Source of the DNA: Methylobacterium sp. B4 | GTDB lineage: Bacteria > Pseudomonadota > Alphaproteobacteria > Rhizobiales > Beijerinckiaceae | DNA: 64,000 nucleotides | NCBI RefSeq assembly: GCF_003201865.1 | Contig: NZ_QJJJ01000001.1 | Coordinates: forward strand, 310,001-374,000 | Reading direction: 5' to 3' | Part shown: positions 28,691 through 37,319 of the stretch, piece after piece | How positions within the stretch are numbered: the stretch's first letter is position 1 | How the letters are laid out: each line of letters begins with the position of its first letter | Program-made: the position numbers and the translations under genes | Notes under the pieces: model-generated | What the model was told of the DNA's origin: nothing | Database searches by the model: none | Seen by the model: only the letters and a program-made list of their open reading frames with translations

Positions 28691-29725
28691 ATGTTTCTGC
28701 CCAACCCCGAAGGATCCCGTCAGGGCCGGCCTCGCCCGCCGCGCGCCGCGACGGGCCTGCTCGTCGCGCTCGCCTGCCTGGCGGGGATGTCCATTGCGCC
28801 GGCCCGGGCCCAGTCCTTCTTCGAGGAATTGTTCGGCATCGGCCGTGCCGCGCGGCCGCCGCAGCCGCCGCGCAACGTGCCGGTGCAGCCGCCCCAGCCC
28901 GTCGAACCCGGGACGCCGATCACGCCCCCGCCGGGCGAAGGGAGCGAGACGCGTTCGAGCGTGCCGGCCCAGCCGCGTCAGCCGGTGGTGCTGCGGGTGC
29001 CGGCCGAGGACAACGTCGCGGGACAGACCTTGCTGCTGAACGGGCTGAACGGCTCCCTCAAGATCGAGCGGAACGGCTCGGCCTACACGGCCCTCGTGAG
29101 CCTGCCCGGCACCAAGATCTCGCAGCCCACCGAGAGCTGCACGGTGAAGCTCGCCGCGGGCAAGCCGGTCTCGCTCGCCGCCGAGGGGCGTGCGCAGGGC
29201 GTCTCCCGCTTCACGGTCGCCAGCGCCGAATGCCCTCTGCGCTTCGAGATCCTCGACGGCAGCGTGCTCGCCACGCCGCTCGGCTCCGGGCCGGCCTGCA
29301 CCTTCACCGCCGCCGATTGCGAGACGACCCCCTCCGGCCTCTGGGGACCGAACGCCGCCGCGCTGATGCCGCAGGCGGGCGAGTTCGACACCGCCCGCGG
29401 CGTCGCCGACAAGGCGGTACGCGACAATTACAAGGTCATGACCCAGCGGGCGCGGGGCGGCGACATCCGCCCGATCGTGCAGGAGCAGGCCGCCTTCTCC
29501 TCCGACCGGGAGCAGGCCTGCCGGACCTATGCCCGCGAGGGCGCCCACGGCTACTGCCACCTGCGCTTCACCGAGGCGCGGGCGATCGCCCTCGCCGCGC
29601 GGCTCGGCGCCAACACCGCCGCGCCGACGGCGGCCAACGCGCCGCCCCGGCCCCGCCGCAGCCGCGGGGCGGTGGAGGGCATGAACCCCGACGCGACCGG
29701 CGCGGAGCCCTTCGCCGATCAATAG
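28691..29725 (+). CDS. Secreted protein of unknown function
   Basis: 344 residues with a signal segment (TGLLVALACLAGMSIAPARA) before QSFFEELFGIG. A proline/glutamine-rich linker follows, then a beta-rich middle (SLKIERNGSAYTALVSLPG) with cysteines. The C-terminal piece, SSDREQACRTYAREGAHGYC, recalls the Cys-rich tails of small LprI-type proteins, but no family can be named. Start chosen at 28691 (MFLPNPEGS) because it shortens the leader; an earlier ATG at 28631 exists. It is 99 bases upstream of the molybdenum oxidoreductase and could be cotranscribed. Confidence 0.7.
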   Translation: MFLPNPEGSRQGRPRPPRAATGLLVALACLAGMSIAPARAQSFFEELFGIGRAARPPQPPRNVPVQPPQPVEPGTPITPPPGEGSETRSSVPAQPRQPVVLRVPAEDNVAGQTLLLNGLNGSLKIERNGSAYTALVSLPGTKISQPTESCTVKLAAGKPVSLAAEGRAQGVSRFTVASAECPLRFEILDGSVLATPLGSGPACTFTAADCETTPSGLWGPNAAALMPQAGEFDTARGVADKAVRDNYKVMTQRARGGDIRPIVQEQAAFSSDREQACRTYAREGAHGYCHLRFTEARAIALAARLGANTAAPTAANAPPRPRRSRGAVEGMNPDATGAEPFADQ

Positions 29726-29824
29726 GCGGAGGCGGACGACGCGAACCCGTAGGCATCGTCGCACGGGCGGAACCGGGCCTTTCGCGTGGATGTTGGCCGA
29801 GGTTCACGCGAAGCGAGCCCGGCC

Positions 29825-32140
29825 ATGCCCGACCAGAAGATCGAAGCCTATACCGACCCGGCCGGCGGATGGGGGTCGGCCCGGTCGCTCGTCGACATCC
29901 TGACCCGCGAGGAGATCCCGGCCTCCGGTGCGGCGATGCTGATGAAGCAGAACAAGCCGGGCGGCTTCATGTGCGTGTCCTGCGCATGGTCGAAGCCCGC
30001 CAAGCCGGCCACCTTCGAATATTGCGAGAACGGCGCCAAGGCGACCGCCTGGGAGCAGACCCGCAAGCGGATCGGCCCCGATTTCTTCGAGCGCCACTCG
30101 GTCACCGAATTGCTGACCTGGCCGGACTACGACCTCGAGGAGAAGGGCCGGCTCACGCACCCGCTGCGCTACGATCCGCAGCGCGACCGCTACCTTCCCG
30201 TCGCCTGGGAGGAGGCTTTCGCGGAGATCGGCCGCGAGCTGAAGGCGCTGCGGGAGACCGACCCGACCTCGGCCGTCTTCTACTCCTCGGGCCGGGCCTC
30301 TCTTGAGACGAGCTACATGTACGCGCTGTTCGCGCGCATGTACGGCAACAACAACCTGCCCGATTCCTCCAACATGTGCCACGAATCGACCTCGAAGGCG
30401 CTGCCGCAATCGATCGGGGTTCCGGTCGGTACGACGGTGCTGGAGGATTTCGAATCGACCGACCTGATCCTGTTCTTCGGGCAGAATGTCGGCTCGAATT
30501 CGCCGCGGATGCTCCACCCACTGCAGGACGCCCGCCGCCGCGGCGTGCCCATCATCACCTTCAATCCCCTGCGGGAGCGCGGATTGGAGCGCTTCACCAA
30601 CCCGCAATCGCCCGTCGAGATGCTGACCCATTCCTCGACGCAGATCTCGACCCAGTACCATCAGGTGAAGGCGGGCGGCGACATCGCGGCGATCGCGGGC
30701 ATGTGCAAGGCGCTCTTCGCCGCCGACCGGCAGGCGCAAGACGAGGGCCGCCCGCGCATTCTCGACATCGACTTCATCGCCGAGCACACGCACGGCTTCG
30801 AGACGTTCGAAAAATTCTGCGACCGGCTCGACTGGCCGGCCCTGGAGACGAAATCCGGTCTCAAGCGGGAGGCCATGGAGGCGGCCGCCGCCGTCTACGC
30901 CCGGGCGCGGGCGGTGATCGGCATCTACGGCATGGGGCTGACGCAGCACCGCCGCGGCACCGAGACGGTGCAGATGTTCGTCAATCTGCTGCTCCTGCGC
31001 GGCAATATCGGCCGGCCGGGCGCCGGCATCTGCCCCGTGCGCGGCCATTCCAACGTGCAGGGCCAGCGCACGGTCGGCATCGCCGACGAGCCGTCGCTGG
31101 TGCCGCTGGACAAGCTCAAGGCGATGTACGGCTTCGAGCCGCCCCGCGAGAAGGGACTGAACACGGTCGAGACCTGCGAAGGCGTCCTCTCCGGCAAGGT
31201 GAAGGCTTTCGTCGGTCTCGGGGGCAATTTCGTGCGCGCGGTCCCCGATACGCGGCGGATGGAGGAGGCGTGGCGCGGGCTCCGGCTCACCGTCCAGGTC
31301 TCGACCAAGCTCAACCGCTCACACCTCGTGCATGGGGAGATCAGCTACATCCTGCCCTGTCTCGGCCGGATCGAGGTGGACGAGCAGGCGAGCGGGCCGC
31401 AGGCCGTGTCGATGGAGGATTCGACCTCCTGCTTCCACGGCTCGCGCGGTGTCGCCCGGCCCGTGAGCGACCATGTGCGCTCCGAGCCCTGGATCGTGGC
31501 ACAGCTCGCCAAGGCGGCACTCCCGCCCAACCCGAAGGTCGATTGGGACGCCTGGGTCGGCGACTATTCCAAGGTGCGCGACGCGATCGAAGCGACGTAC
31601 CCGGACAAGTTCAAGGACTTCAACGCACGCCTGTTCGAGCCCGGCGGCCTGCACAAACCGCTGCCCGCCCGCGAGCGCAAGTGGGAGACCGAGACTGGCA
31701 AGGCCAACTTCGCCGTCCCCCCGGACGGGCTCGACATGGACCCGGATATGAAGAGCGATCGCCGCGACGTGCTCGACCTGATCACTCTGCGCTCAAACGA
31801 CCAGTTCAACACCACGATCTACGGCTACCACGACCGTTTCCGCGGCGTGAAGGGTACCCGGCAGGTGCTGTTCATGAACGAGAACGATATCGAGCGGCTG
31901 CATCTGGCCGACGGCGAGTCCGTCGATGTCGTGACGGAGGCCGCCGACGAGTTCGCCCGCGAGGTGAAGGGCTTGAGGATCGTCAAGTACGACATCCCCG
32001 AAGGCAATTGCGCCGGCTACTACCCGGAGCTGAACGTCCTGATCCCGCTTTGGCACCACGATGCACAGGCCAAAGTCCCGGCCGCGAAGGCGATCCCGGT
32101 GCGCATCGCCAAGGCGGCGGAACTGGCGGTCCACGATTGA
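29825..32140 (+). CDS. FdhF/YdeP-family molybdopterin oxidoreductase, possible formate dehydrogenase 4 (Fdh4A-like)
   Basis: 771-residue bis-MGD molybdenum enzyme of the DMSO-reductase superfamily, cytosolic (no Tat signal). The N-terminus has CVSCAWSKP and CENGAKATAWE, the YdeP-type pattern, instead of the CxxCxxxC iron-sulphur cluster pattern of classical formate dehydrogenases. The metal-ligand Cys is probably in SSNMCHESTSKALPQS. Domain signatures of MGD binding, GIYGMGLTQHRRG and CPVRGHSNVQG, are clear. From memory, Methylobacterium extorquens has an FDH4 of this kind, important for formate oxidation during methylotrophy; the link is inference. A different acid-response function, as for E. 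coli YdeP, is the alternative. Confidence 0.88.
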   Translation: MPDQKIEAYTDPAGGWGSARSLVDILTREEIPASGAAMLMKQNKPGGFMCVSCAWSKPAKPATFEYCENGAKATAWEQTRKRIGPDFFERHSVTELLTWPDYDLEEKGRLTHPLRYDPQRDRYLPVAWEEAFAEIGRELKALRETDPTSAVFYSSGRASLETSYMYALFARMYGNNNLPDSSNMCHESTSKALPQSIGVPVGTTVLEDFESTDLILFFGQNVGSNSPRMLHPLQDARRRGVPIITFNPLRERGLERFTNPQSPVEMLTHSSTQISTQYHQVKAGGDIAAIAGMCKALFAADRQAQDEGRPRILDIDFIAEHTHGFETFEKFCDRLDWPALETKSGLKREAMEAAAAVYARARAVIGIYGMGLTQHRRGTETVQMFVNLLLLRGNIGRPGAGICPVRGHSNVQGQRTVGIADEPSLVPLDKLKAMYGFEPPREKGLNTVETCEGVLSGKVKAFVGLGGNFVRAVPDTRRMEEAWRGLRLTVQVSTKLNRSHLVHGEISYILPCLGRIEVDEQASGPQAVSMEDSTSCFHGSRGVARPVSDHVRSEPWIVAQLAKAALPPNPKVDWDAWVGDYSKVRDAIEATYPDKFKDFNARLFEPGGLHKPLPARERKWETETGKANFAVPPDGLDMDPDMKSDRRDVLDLITLRSNDQFNTTIYGYHDRFRGVKGTRQVLFMNENDIERLHLADGESVDVVTEAADEFAREVKGLRIVKYDIPEGNCAGYYPELNVLIPLWHHDAQAKVPAAKAIPVRIAKAAELAVHD

Positions 32141-32189
32141 TCGGGATCGGTGATAAGCCTACCCCGCTGTGAGCCGGTGACCGTCTGCG

Positions 32190-32876
32190 TCAATTTAGAA
32201 AGAAGCGCTCGTTCTTCTGGCGCTCACTCCAATGCCCATTGGGCTTGCGGTAGGAGTAGTAGGCAGCAATTTCGAAGCCGGATTGCTGATTGTCGGCCAT
32301 CTGGTGAACATGGATTTTTTCTTCGAAATCCGGTTTCAGCCTCGGACTAGGTGGCGCCGTGTCGAAGAAGACATCGATCAGAACATGCGTTCCTGTCATG
32401 TGATGGAGGTCGTACGGCACGTACTCCGCAGTCGACGCTTCACGGCGGTGCTGCTCGATAATGTTATGGATGATCTTTCTGATCAGTAAGTCGAGCTCAT
32501 CCGCGCCTTTCCGCGCGGCAAGGACGCCGTTCATAAGATGAAAGTCCGTTTCGGTTCTGATTTCCCAGCCCTGGCCGAAGAGGATGAGGTTGTGGGTCGA
32601 AAGTGCGTCGAGCGTTTCCAGCAGCCGCGCCGGTGAGGTGGGACCGATATGGGCGTCGATATACAATCCTCCATGCTTTCGAAGCAGGAGGAGGCGCGCT
32701 AGATCCGATTTTGCCGACGGCAAACGAATGGACTGGAAGATCGGGACGAAGTCGGGTGGAAGCAGAGGCAAGATGTCGTCGTCGCCGAAGACAGTGCAAT
32801 GTCGGTAGGCTCTCTGCCATGCCGGAGCGGCGGGAGGTGTTTCGATGTCCCGGCTTGTCCAGTACAGGATGATCAT
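32190..32876 (-). CDS. Low-GC putative glycosyltransferase with sugar-binding region of the DXD family
   Basis: About 228 residues from ATG at 32876 (MIILYWTSRD), or 248 from 32936. The block SAKSDLARLLLLRKHGGLYI, then DAHIGPT resembles the SD...R...L...GG.Y.D core of the Gly_transf_sug family, which normally ends in DxD; here the position reads DAH. It probably transfers a sugar to a cell-surface glycan, but no acceptor is suggested by neighbours. Base composition is visibly more AT-rich than the flanking genes, which suggests transfer from elsewhere. Convergent with the oxidoreductase gene. Confidence 0.7.
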   Translation of the reverse strand: MIILYWTSRDIETPPAAPAWQRAYRHCTVFGDDDILPLLPPDFVPIFQSIRLPSAKSDLARLLLLRKHGGLYIDAHIGPTSPARLLETLDALSTHNLILFGQGWEIRTETDFHLMNGVLAARKGADELDLLIRKIIHNIIEQHRREASTAEYVPYDLHHMTGTHVLIDVFFDTAPPSPRLKPDFEEKIHVHQMADNQQSGFEIAAYYSYRKPNGHWSERQKNERFFLN

Positions 32877-33185
32877 GGTCTTCTCGATGGACGGGGCTTC
32901 ATATTGCGGGACTTGCTGACCAGCTTCTTGCATCATTGTCAGTGAGCACAGCAAGATGACATCCTTGGAGGATCGGGGCCGCTGTTTGCGAGACCCGTCA
33001 CAGGATTTTGCCGCGCGCTGATACGGTCCGGTCAGTCGCTCTAGACTCTTCTCCCATGTCACCGTCCGTGCCAACCACGGGCAAGCTCTGCATCCTATCG
33101 GCCCGCGCCTGATGCAATATGCCCCGTAGGCCTCGTGTGAACTGGGAGACTCGACGCGCGCCCGCGCCGGTCCATATTCCGCTCT
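32877..33185. other. Low-GC intergenic region upstream of the glycosyltransferase
   Basis: About 309 bases between the glycosyltransferase and the region 1.1 protein. The glycosyltransferase frame stays open upstream (to 33287) but its translation is arginine/serine-rich and not protein-like. An alternative start at 32936 uses the first 60 bases. No RNA gene or repeat seen. Confidence 0.45.
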
Positions 33186-33479
33186 ATGGACAGTTCGGAC
33201 GGAGCTCACGCGCGACGGCAGGCGATTATCGATCGCCTGCTCGCCGACGCCCTGCGGCCGGCCGGCGGGGTCGTGCTGCCGAGCCACGACGCCCTGCCGG
33301 CGGATATCCGCATGACGGTCGACCGCCTGCTCGCCAAGGCGGATGCGGAGCGCCGCCGCTCGCTCACCTACGACGACCTGGAAGAGGCGTTGCCTCCTCG
33401 CGACGTGACCGCGGACGATCTTGAGGCGATCTTCTGGGTGCTGGCGGAGTACGGGATCGAGTTGGACGACGGCGAGTAG
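33186..33479 (+). CDS. Stand-alone sigma-70 region 1.1 domain protein
   Basis: 97 residues, no other domain. The C-terminal half, RSLTYDDLEEALPPRDVTAD, then DLEAIFWVLAEYGIELDDGE, matches the layout of sigma-70 region 1.1 (V/LTYDELNxALPPDxV...EDVMxMLxxxGIxVxxDE). In RpoD, region 1.1 is an acidic, DNA-mimicking domain that occupies the RNA polymerase channel and blocks free sigma from DNA. A protein of region 1.1 alone could bind polymerase or sigma; this is inference. The N-terminus has charged helices (DRLLADALRP). It is convergent with recN and six bases from its stop. Confidence 0.82.
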   Translation: MDSSDGAHARRQAIIDRLLADALRPAGGVVLPSHDALPADIRMTVDRLLAKADAERRRSLTYDDLEEALPPRDVTADDLEAIFWVLAEYGIELDDGE

Positions 33480-33486
33480 AATCCGG

Positions 33487-35187
33487 TCAGCCGGCGGCGC
33501 CCAGCAGCAGGCGTGCCGCTGCCGCGCGGGCCTCGTCGGTCACCGTGGCGCCGGCGAGCATCCGGGCGATCTCTTCACGGCGCGCATCCGCCGCCAGTCC
33601 GACCACCCGGGTCGTGACCCGCTCGCTCTTCTCCGCGCCCTTGGCCGCCTTGCCGCCCTTCACGCTGTCCTTGGCGATGCGGAAATGGGTCGAGGCGCGG
33701 GCGGCGACCTGCGGTGCGTGCGTGACCGCCACCACCTGGACCTGCTCCGAAAGCCGGCCGAGCCGCGCCCCGATGGCGTCGGCCACCGCCCCGCCGAGGC
33801 CGGTGTCGATTTCGTCGAAGATCAGGGTGGGGGCCGAGCCCTTGCCGGCCAGCACCACCTTGAGGGCGAGCATGAAGCGGGACAGCTCGCCGCCCGAGGC
33901 CACCTTCATCATCGGGCCGGCGCGGGTGCCGGGGTTGGTCTGCGCCCAGAACTCCACCCGCTCGGTGCCGGCGGCGTCGCGCGAGGCTTCGTCCACGGCG
34001 ATCTGCGTGATGAAGCGCGCGCCTTCGAGCTTGAGCGGGGGAAGCTCGGCCTGGACCGCCGCGTCGAGCGCTTTGGCCGCCTTGCGGCGCCCCTCGCCGA
34101 GCCGCTTGGCCGCCTGGGCATAGGCCGTCTCGGACGCGTCCAGCTCCGCCTGAAGGCCGGCCAGGGCCTGCTCGCCGGCATCGAGGGCGGCGACATCCGC
34201 GTCGTAGCGGGTGCGCAGGTCGGCGAGGTCGTCGGCCGGGACCGAGTACTTTCGCGAGGCGGCTCGCAGGGCGAACAGGCGTTCCTCGACCCGCTCCAGT
34301 TCGCGCGGATCGAACTCCGCGGCGAGCACGGCCGCGTCCAGGGTGGCCCGGGCCTCGTCCAGGGCGACGAGGGCCGCGTCGAGCGCGGCGATGCTCGGAT
34401 CGACCAGGGCCGGCACCGTGGCGCTGCGCCGCTCCAGCCGGCGCACGGCGGAGGACAGGTGCGGCACCATCGAGCCCGAGCCGCCGACGATGTCGAGGGC
34501 TTCGTTCAACTCCCGGGCGACCTTCTCGCCCTGCTGCATCACTGTGCGGCGCTCGGCCAGGATCGCCTCCTCTCCCGCCTGCGGATCCAGGGCGCCCAGT
34601 TCCTCCACCGCGTGGCGCAGGAAATCGGCCTCCTTCCGTGCGGCCTCGACCCGCTCACGCTGCTCGGTAAGGGCGGAGCGCGCGGCGCGCACGCGCTTGG
34701 CCGCGGCCGCGACCTGGGCAAGCGGGCCCTGGAGGCCGCCGAAGGCGTCGAGGATGGCGCGGTGCGTGGTGGGATCGGCCAGCGCGCGGTCGTCGTGCTG
34801 GCCATGGATCTCGACCAGAGCCGTGCCGATCGCCCGCATGGTCTGAACGCCGACCGGCTGATCGTTGACGAAGGCGCGGGTGCGCCCGTCGGCGAATTGC
34901 GTGCGGCGCAGGATCAGGTCCCCGTCGGTATCGATCTCCGCAGCGGCGGCGATGACGCGGGCGGGGTGGCCGGCGCCCACATCGAACACGGCGGTGACGC
35001 CGCCCTGGGCCTCGCCGTGGCGCACGAGCCCGCCGTCGCCGCGACCGCCCAGCGCAAGGGCGAAGGCGTCGAGCAGGATCGACTTTCCCGCACCGGTCTC
35101 ACCGGTGAGGACGGTCAGCCCCCCGGAGAAGGTCAACTCGAGCTTGTCGATCAGAACGATGTCGCGGATCGCGAGCTGGACGAGCAT
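33487..35187 (-). CDS. recN: DNA repair protein RecN
   Basis: SMC-like ATPase acting early in double-strand-break repair. About 566 residues from MLVQLAIRDIVLIDKLEL. Walker A GETGAGKS (about residues 29-36), long coiled-coil arms, signature GGELSRFMLAL and Walker B LIFDEIDTGLGG near the C-terminus. In-frame ATG at 35223 would add 12 residues but the family begins at the MLxxLxIRD block. It is last in the minus-strand series bamD-recN, though a glycosyltransferase gene intervenes. Confidence 0.97.
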   Translation of the reverse strand: MLVQLAIRDIVLIDKLELTFSGGLTVLTGETGAGKSILLDAFALALGGRGDGGLVRHGEAQGGVTAVFDVGAGHPARVIAAAAEIDTDGDLILRRTQFADGRTRAFVNDQPVGVQTMRAIGTALVEIHGQHDDRALADPTTHRAILDAFGGLQGPLAQVAAAAKRVRAARSALTEQRERVEAARKEADFLRHAVEELGALDPQAGEEAILAERRTVMQQGEKVARELNEALDIVGGSGSMVPHLSSAVRRLERRSATVPALVDPSIAALDAALVALDEARATLDAAVLAAEFDPRELERVEERLFALRAASRKYSVPADDLADLRTRYDADVAALDAGEQALAGLQAELDASETAYAQAAKRLGEGRRKAAKALDAAVQAELPPLKLEGARFITQIAVDEASRDAAGTERVEFWAQTNPGTRAGPMMKVASGGELSRFMLALKVVLAGKGSAPTLIFDEIDTGLGGAVADAIGARLGRLSEQVQVVAVTHAPQVAARASTHFRIAKDSVKGGKAAKGAEKSERVTTRVVGLAADARREEIARMLAGATVTDEARAAAARLLLGAAG

Positions 35188-35314
35188 GAAGCGGCGCCAG
35201 AGCCCCTCGTTGGATTTTCGCATCGCCCGAAGGGCGGCTATCGGCCCTCGGCAGATGATGATGCGCAGTCAGACACCACCTCGCGCGCCGGTTTAGCCGC
35301 AAGCTCGAGGGAGT

Positions 35315-36142
35315 TCATCCGGAAAGTGTGGGCTTGCGGTCAAGGATGGCACAGAGTCGCCGGTATTCGGCCGCGAAGGGGGCATCGAAGGCGCGGACCG
35401 CACGATTCTCCGTCCCGTAGCGGTCGCACTCTCGAACTTGAGACAGTGCCCTGTTCGGGTAGCGGTTGATCTGCACGCCTTCGAAGACCACGCGGTCCGC
35501 GGTCGTCTCGGAGGTCTCGGAGAAGATCAGTCCGTCCGAAAGAATCCGCCTACCGTGGCGGCAGATGACATCCTGGTGTCGTACGGCAGCGATCCTGTCG
35601 GCCCGCACCAACGTCCTGAAATGATAATGATCGTCCGATGCGTAAGGTGCGGAGCGGGTGAAGGCACGGGTCACGAGGGCACAGGACGGATCCTCGCGGC
35701 CCGAGACGCCGAAGTGGCGCCGGTTCACGTGCAGACTCGACACTGCGTCGGGCAGCGTTTCGATCAGGCCGGCCATCGTCGAGTGGCCGAGGGGTACGAC
35801 GAATTCGTCGGGATCGAGATACATCACCCACGACGTTGCGAGATCCGACAGGGCGTGAACGTAGGCCATAATCTGCGCAGATGCGTCGGGCGGCGAGGGC
35901 CAGGGGACCCGTCGCAGCCGCAAGTCGCGCCGGACGAGCGCCTTGAACAGCGCGCGCGTGTCGTCGGTGCTCTCGTTGTCGTAGACGACGATTCGGTCGA
36001 ACCCGATCGCGAGGTGGTGCGCGAGCCACTCGACGAGGTAGGGCCCCTCGTTTCGGACGATCGCGACGAGTGTCACGGCATTGGGATTACCGCGCAAAGC
36101 CCTATCGGCAAGCGCCCTGCGCCAGCGCAGAAAGGGCATCAT
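35315..36142 (-). CDS. Family 2 glycosyltransferase
   Basis: 275-residue GT-A fold protein: TLVAIVRNEGPYLVEWLAHH is the opening strand of the Glyco_tranf_2_4 type (PF13704 as I recall), followed by VVYDNESTDDT, then the DxD-like metal site YLDPDEF. Probably modifies a surface polysaccharide. It stands between recN and bamD on the same strand, which breaks the usual bamD-recN adjacency, so it looks like an insertion. Acceptor and sugar unknown. Confidence 0.85.
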   Translation of the reverse strand: MMPFLRWRRALADRALRGNPNAVTLVAIVRNEGPYLVEWLAHHLAIGFDRIVVYDNESTDDTRALFKALVRRDLRLRRVPWPSPPDASAQIMAYVHALSDLATSWVMYLDPDEFVVPLGHSTMAGLIETLPDAVSSLHVNRRHFGVSGREDPSCALVTRAFTRSAPYASDDHYHFRTLVRADRIAAVRHQDVICRHGRRILSDGLIFSETSETTADRVVFEGVQINRYPNRALSQVRECDRYGTENRAVRAFDAPFAAEYRRLCAILDRKPTLSG

Positions 36143-36214
36143 GTCGGGCCCGGCGATGATCGTGATGCCTGCACAGGCTCGCTCCGCACCGTCTCACCTC
36201 GGCGAAACGGCAAA

Positions 36215-36242
36215 GCCCCAGCCGGTTCGAATCGGCTGGGGC
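36215..36242 (-). terminator. Terminator after bamD
   Basis: Minus strand: GCCCCAGCCG, loop ATTCGAAC, CGGCTGGGGC, followed by TTTGCC. The ten-base perfect stem lies about 40 bases after the bamD stop. It implies that the glycosyltransferase and recN downstream have their own promoters. Confidence 0.75.
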
Positions 36243-36282
36243 GTTATCGTCATGCCGATGTCTCGGCGGAAGATGGCAAGCG

Positions 36283-37158
36283 TTACTCCGCCGCGGCGGT
36301 CCGTCCGATCACGCCGCGGTAGATCTTGCTGAGCCAGGAGCCCTTCTCCTCGCGCGGCTCGAGACCACCGGTCTGCAGGAGCGCGTAGGCGTCCTTGTAC
36401 CAGGGGCTGTCCGGGAAGTTGTGGCCGAGCACGGCCGCGGCCGTCTGCGCCTCGGCGGTGAGGCCGAGCGCCATGTAGGCCTCGACCAGACGCTCCAGCG
36501 CCTCCTCGGCGTGGCGAGTCGTCTGATACTTGCTGACCACGTCGCGGAAGCGGTTGATCGCCGCCGGGAAGGCGCGCTTCTCAAGGTAGAACCGGCCGAC
36601 CGCCATCTCCTTGCCGGCGAGCTGGTCGCGGGTGATCTGGATCTTGGCCTTGGCGTCGGCGGCGTATTCGGAGGTCGGATACTTCTGCACGAGTTCCTGG
36701 AGAGCCACGAGGGCGCGCTCGGAGCGCTCCTGATCGCGGGTCACGTCCGGGATCTGCTTATACTGCGACATCGCCATCAGGTACTGGGCGTAGGCCGCGT
36801 CCTTGCTCGCCGGGTGGCGCTGGAGGTAGCGCTTCGAGGCGTTGATCGCGTCGTCGTACTTCGCGCCCTCGTAGTTCGCGTAGGCCGTCATCAGCAGGCC
36901 TTTCCGCGACCAATCGGAATAGGTGTACTGCTTGTCGAGCTGGTCGAAGGACTTGGAGGCGGCCTCGTAATCCCGGTCCTCCATCTTCGCCAGGCCCTGG
37001 CTGTAGAGCTTGTCGGCCGGCGTGTCCGGGATGGCTTCGGGCTTGTACTTCTCGTTGAACAGGCCCGTCGGGTCGAGGGCGTCGCAGCCGCCGAGCCCCA
37101 GGCCCAGGCTGAGGAGCACGGCCACCATCGCGCCACGGGTCGGGAAAGTCAGAGGCAT
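36283..37158 (-). CDS. bamD: Outer-membrane assembly lipoprotein BamD (ComL)
   Basis: Lipoprotein of the BAM complex that inserts beta-barrel proteins into the outer membrane. 291 residues from MPLTFPTRGAMVA, lipobox LGLGGC (Cys about 25), then tandem TPR-like repeats, for example SFDQLDKQYTYSDWSRKG, LQRHPASKDAAYAQYLMAMS and FRDVVSKYQTTRHAEEALER. It follows lpxC on the same strand, the usual order in alphaproteobacteria. Confidence 0.94.
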   Translation of the reverse strand: MPLTFPTRGAMVAVLLSLGLGLGGCDALDPTGLFNEKYKPEAIPDTPADKLYSQGLAKMEDRDYEAASKSFDQLDKQYTYSDWSRKGLLMTAYANYEGAKYDDAINASKRYLQRHPASKDAAYAQYLMAMSQYKQIPDVTRDQERSERALVALQELVQKYPTSEYAADAKAKIQITRDQLAGKEMAVGRFYLEKRAFPAAINRFRDVVSKYQTTRHAEEALERLVEAYMALGLTAEAQTAAAVLGHNFPDSPWYKDAYALLQTGGLEPREEKGSWLSKIYRGVIGRTAAAE

Positions 37159-37319
37159 CGCGATCAAATCCCTGTCAGGCCCGACCGCTTCGACGGCGGC
37201 GCGGCCTACGCGCAGGTCGTACGGTTGGAGACCGATTCGGGCATGAAGACGGCAGGTGCGAACGAACCGTTCATGCCATCCGCCCGTCGTGCAGTTGAGG
37301 GCCCGATGTGGCCTGCCGG

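Noticed and set aside
36215..36242. GGTTCGAATC segment looking like a tRNA T-arm
   Set aside because: It is the loop of a ten-base perfect hairpin followed by Ts; there is no acceptor, D-arm or anticodon arm around it, so it is a terminator.
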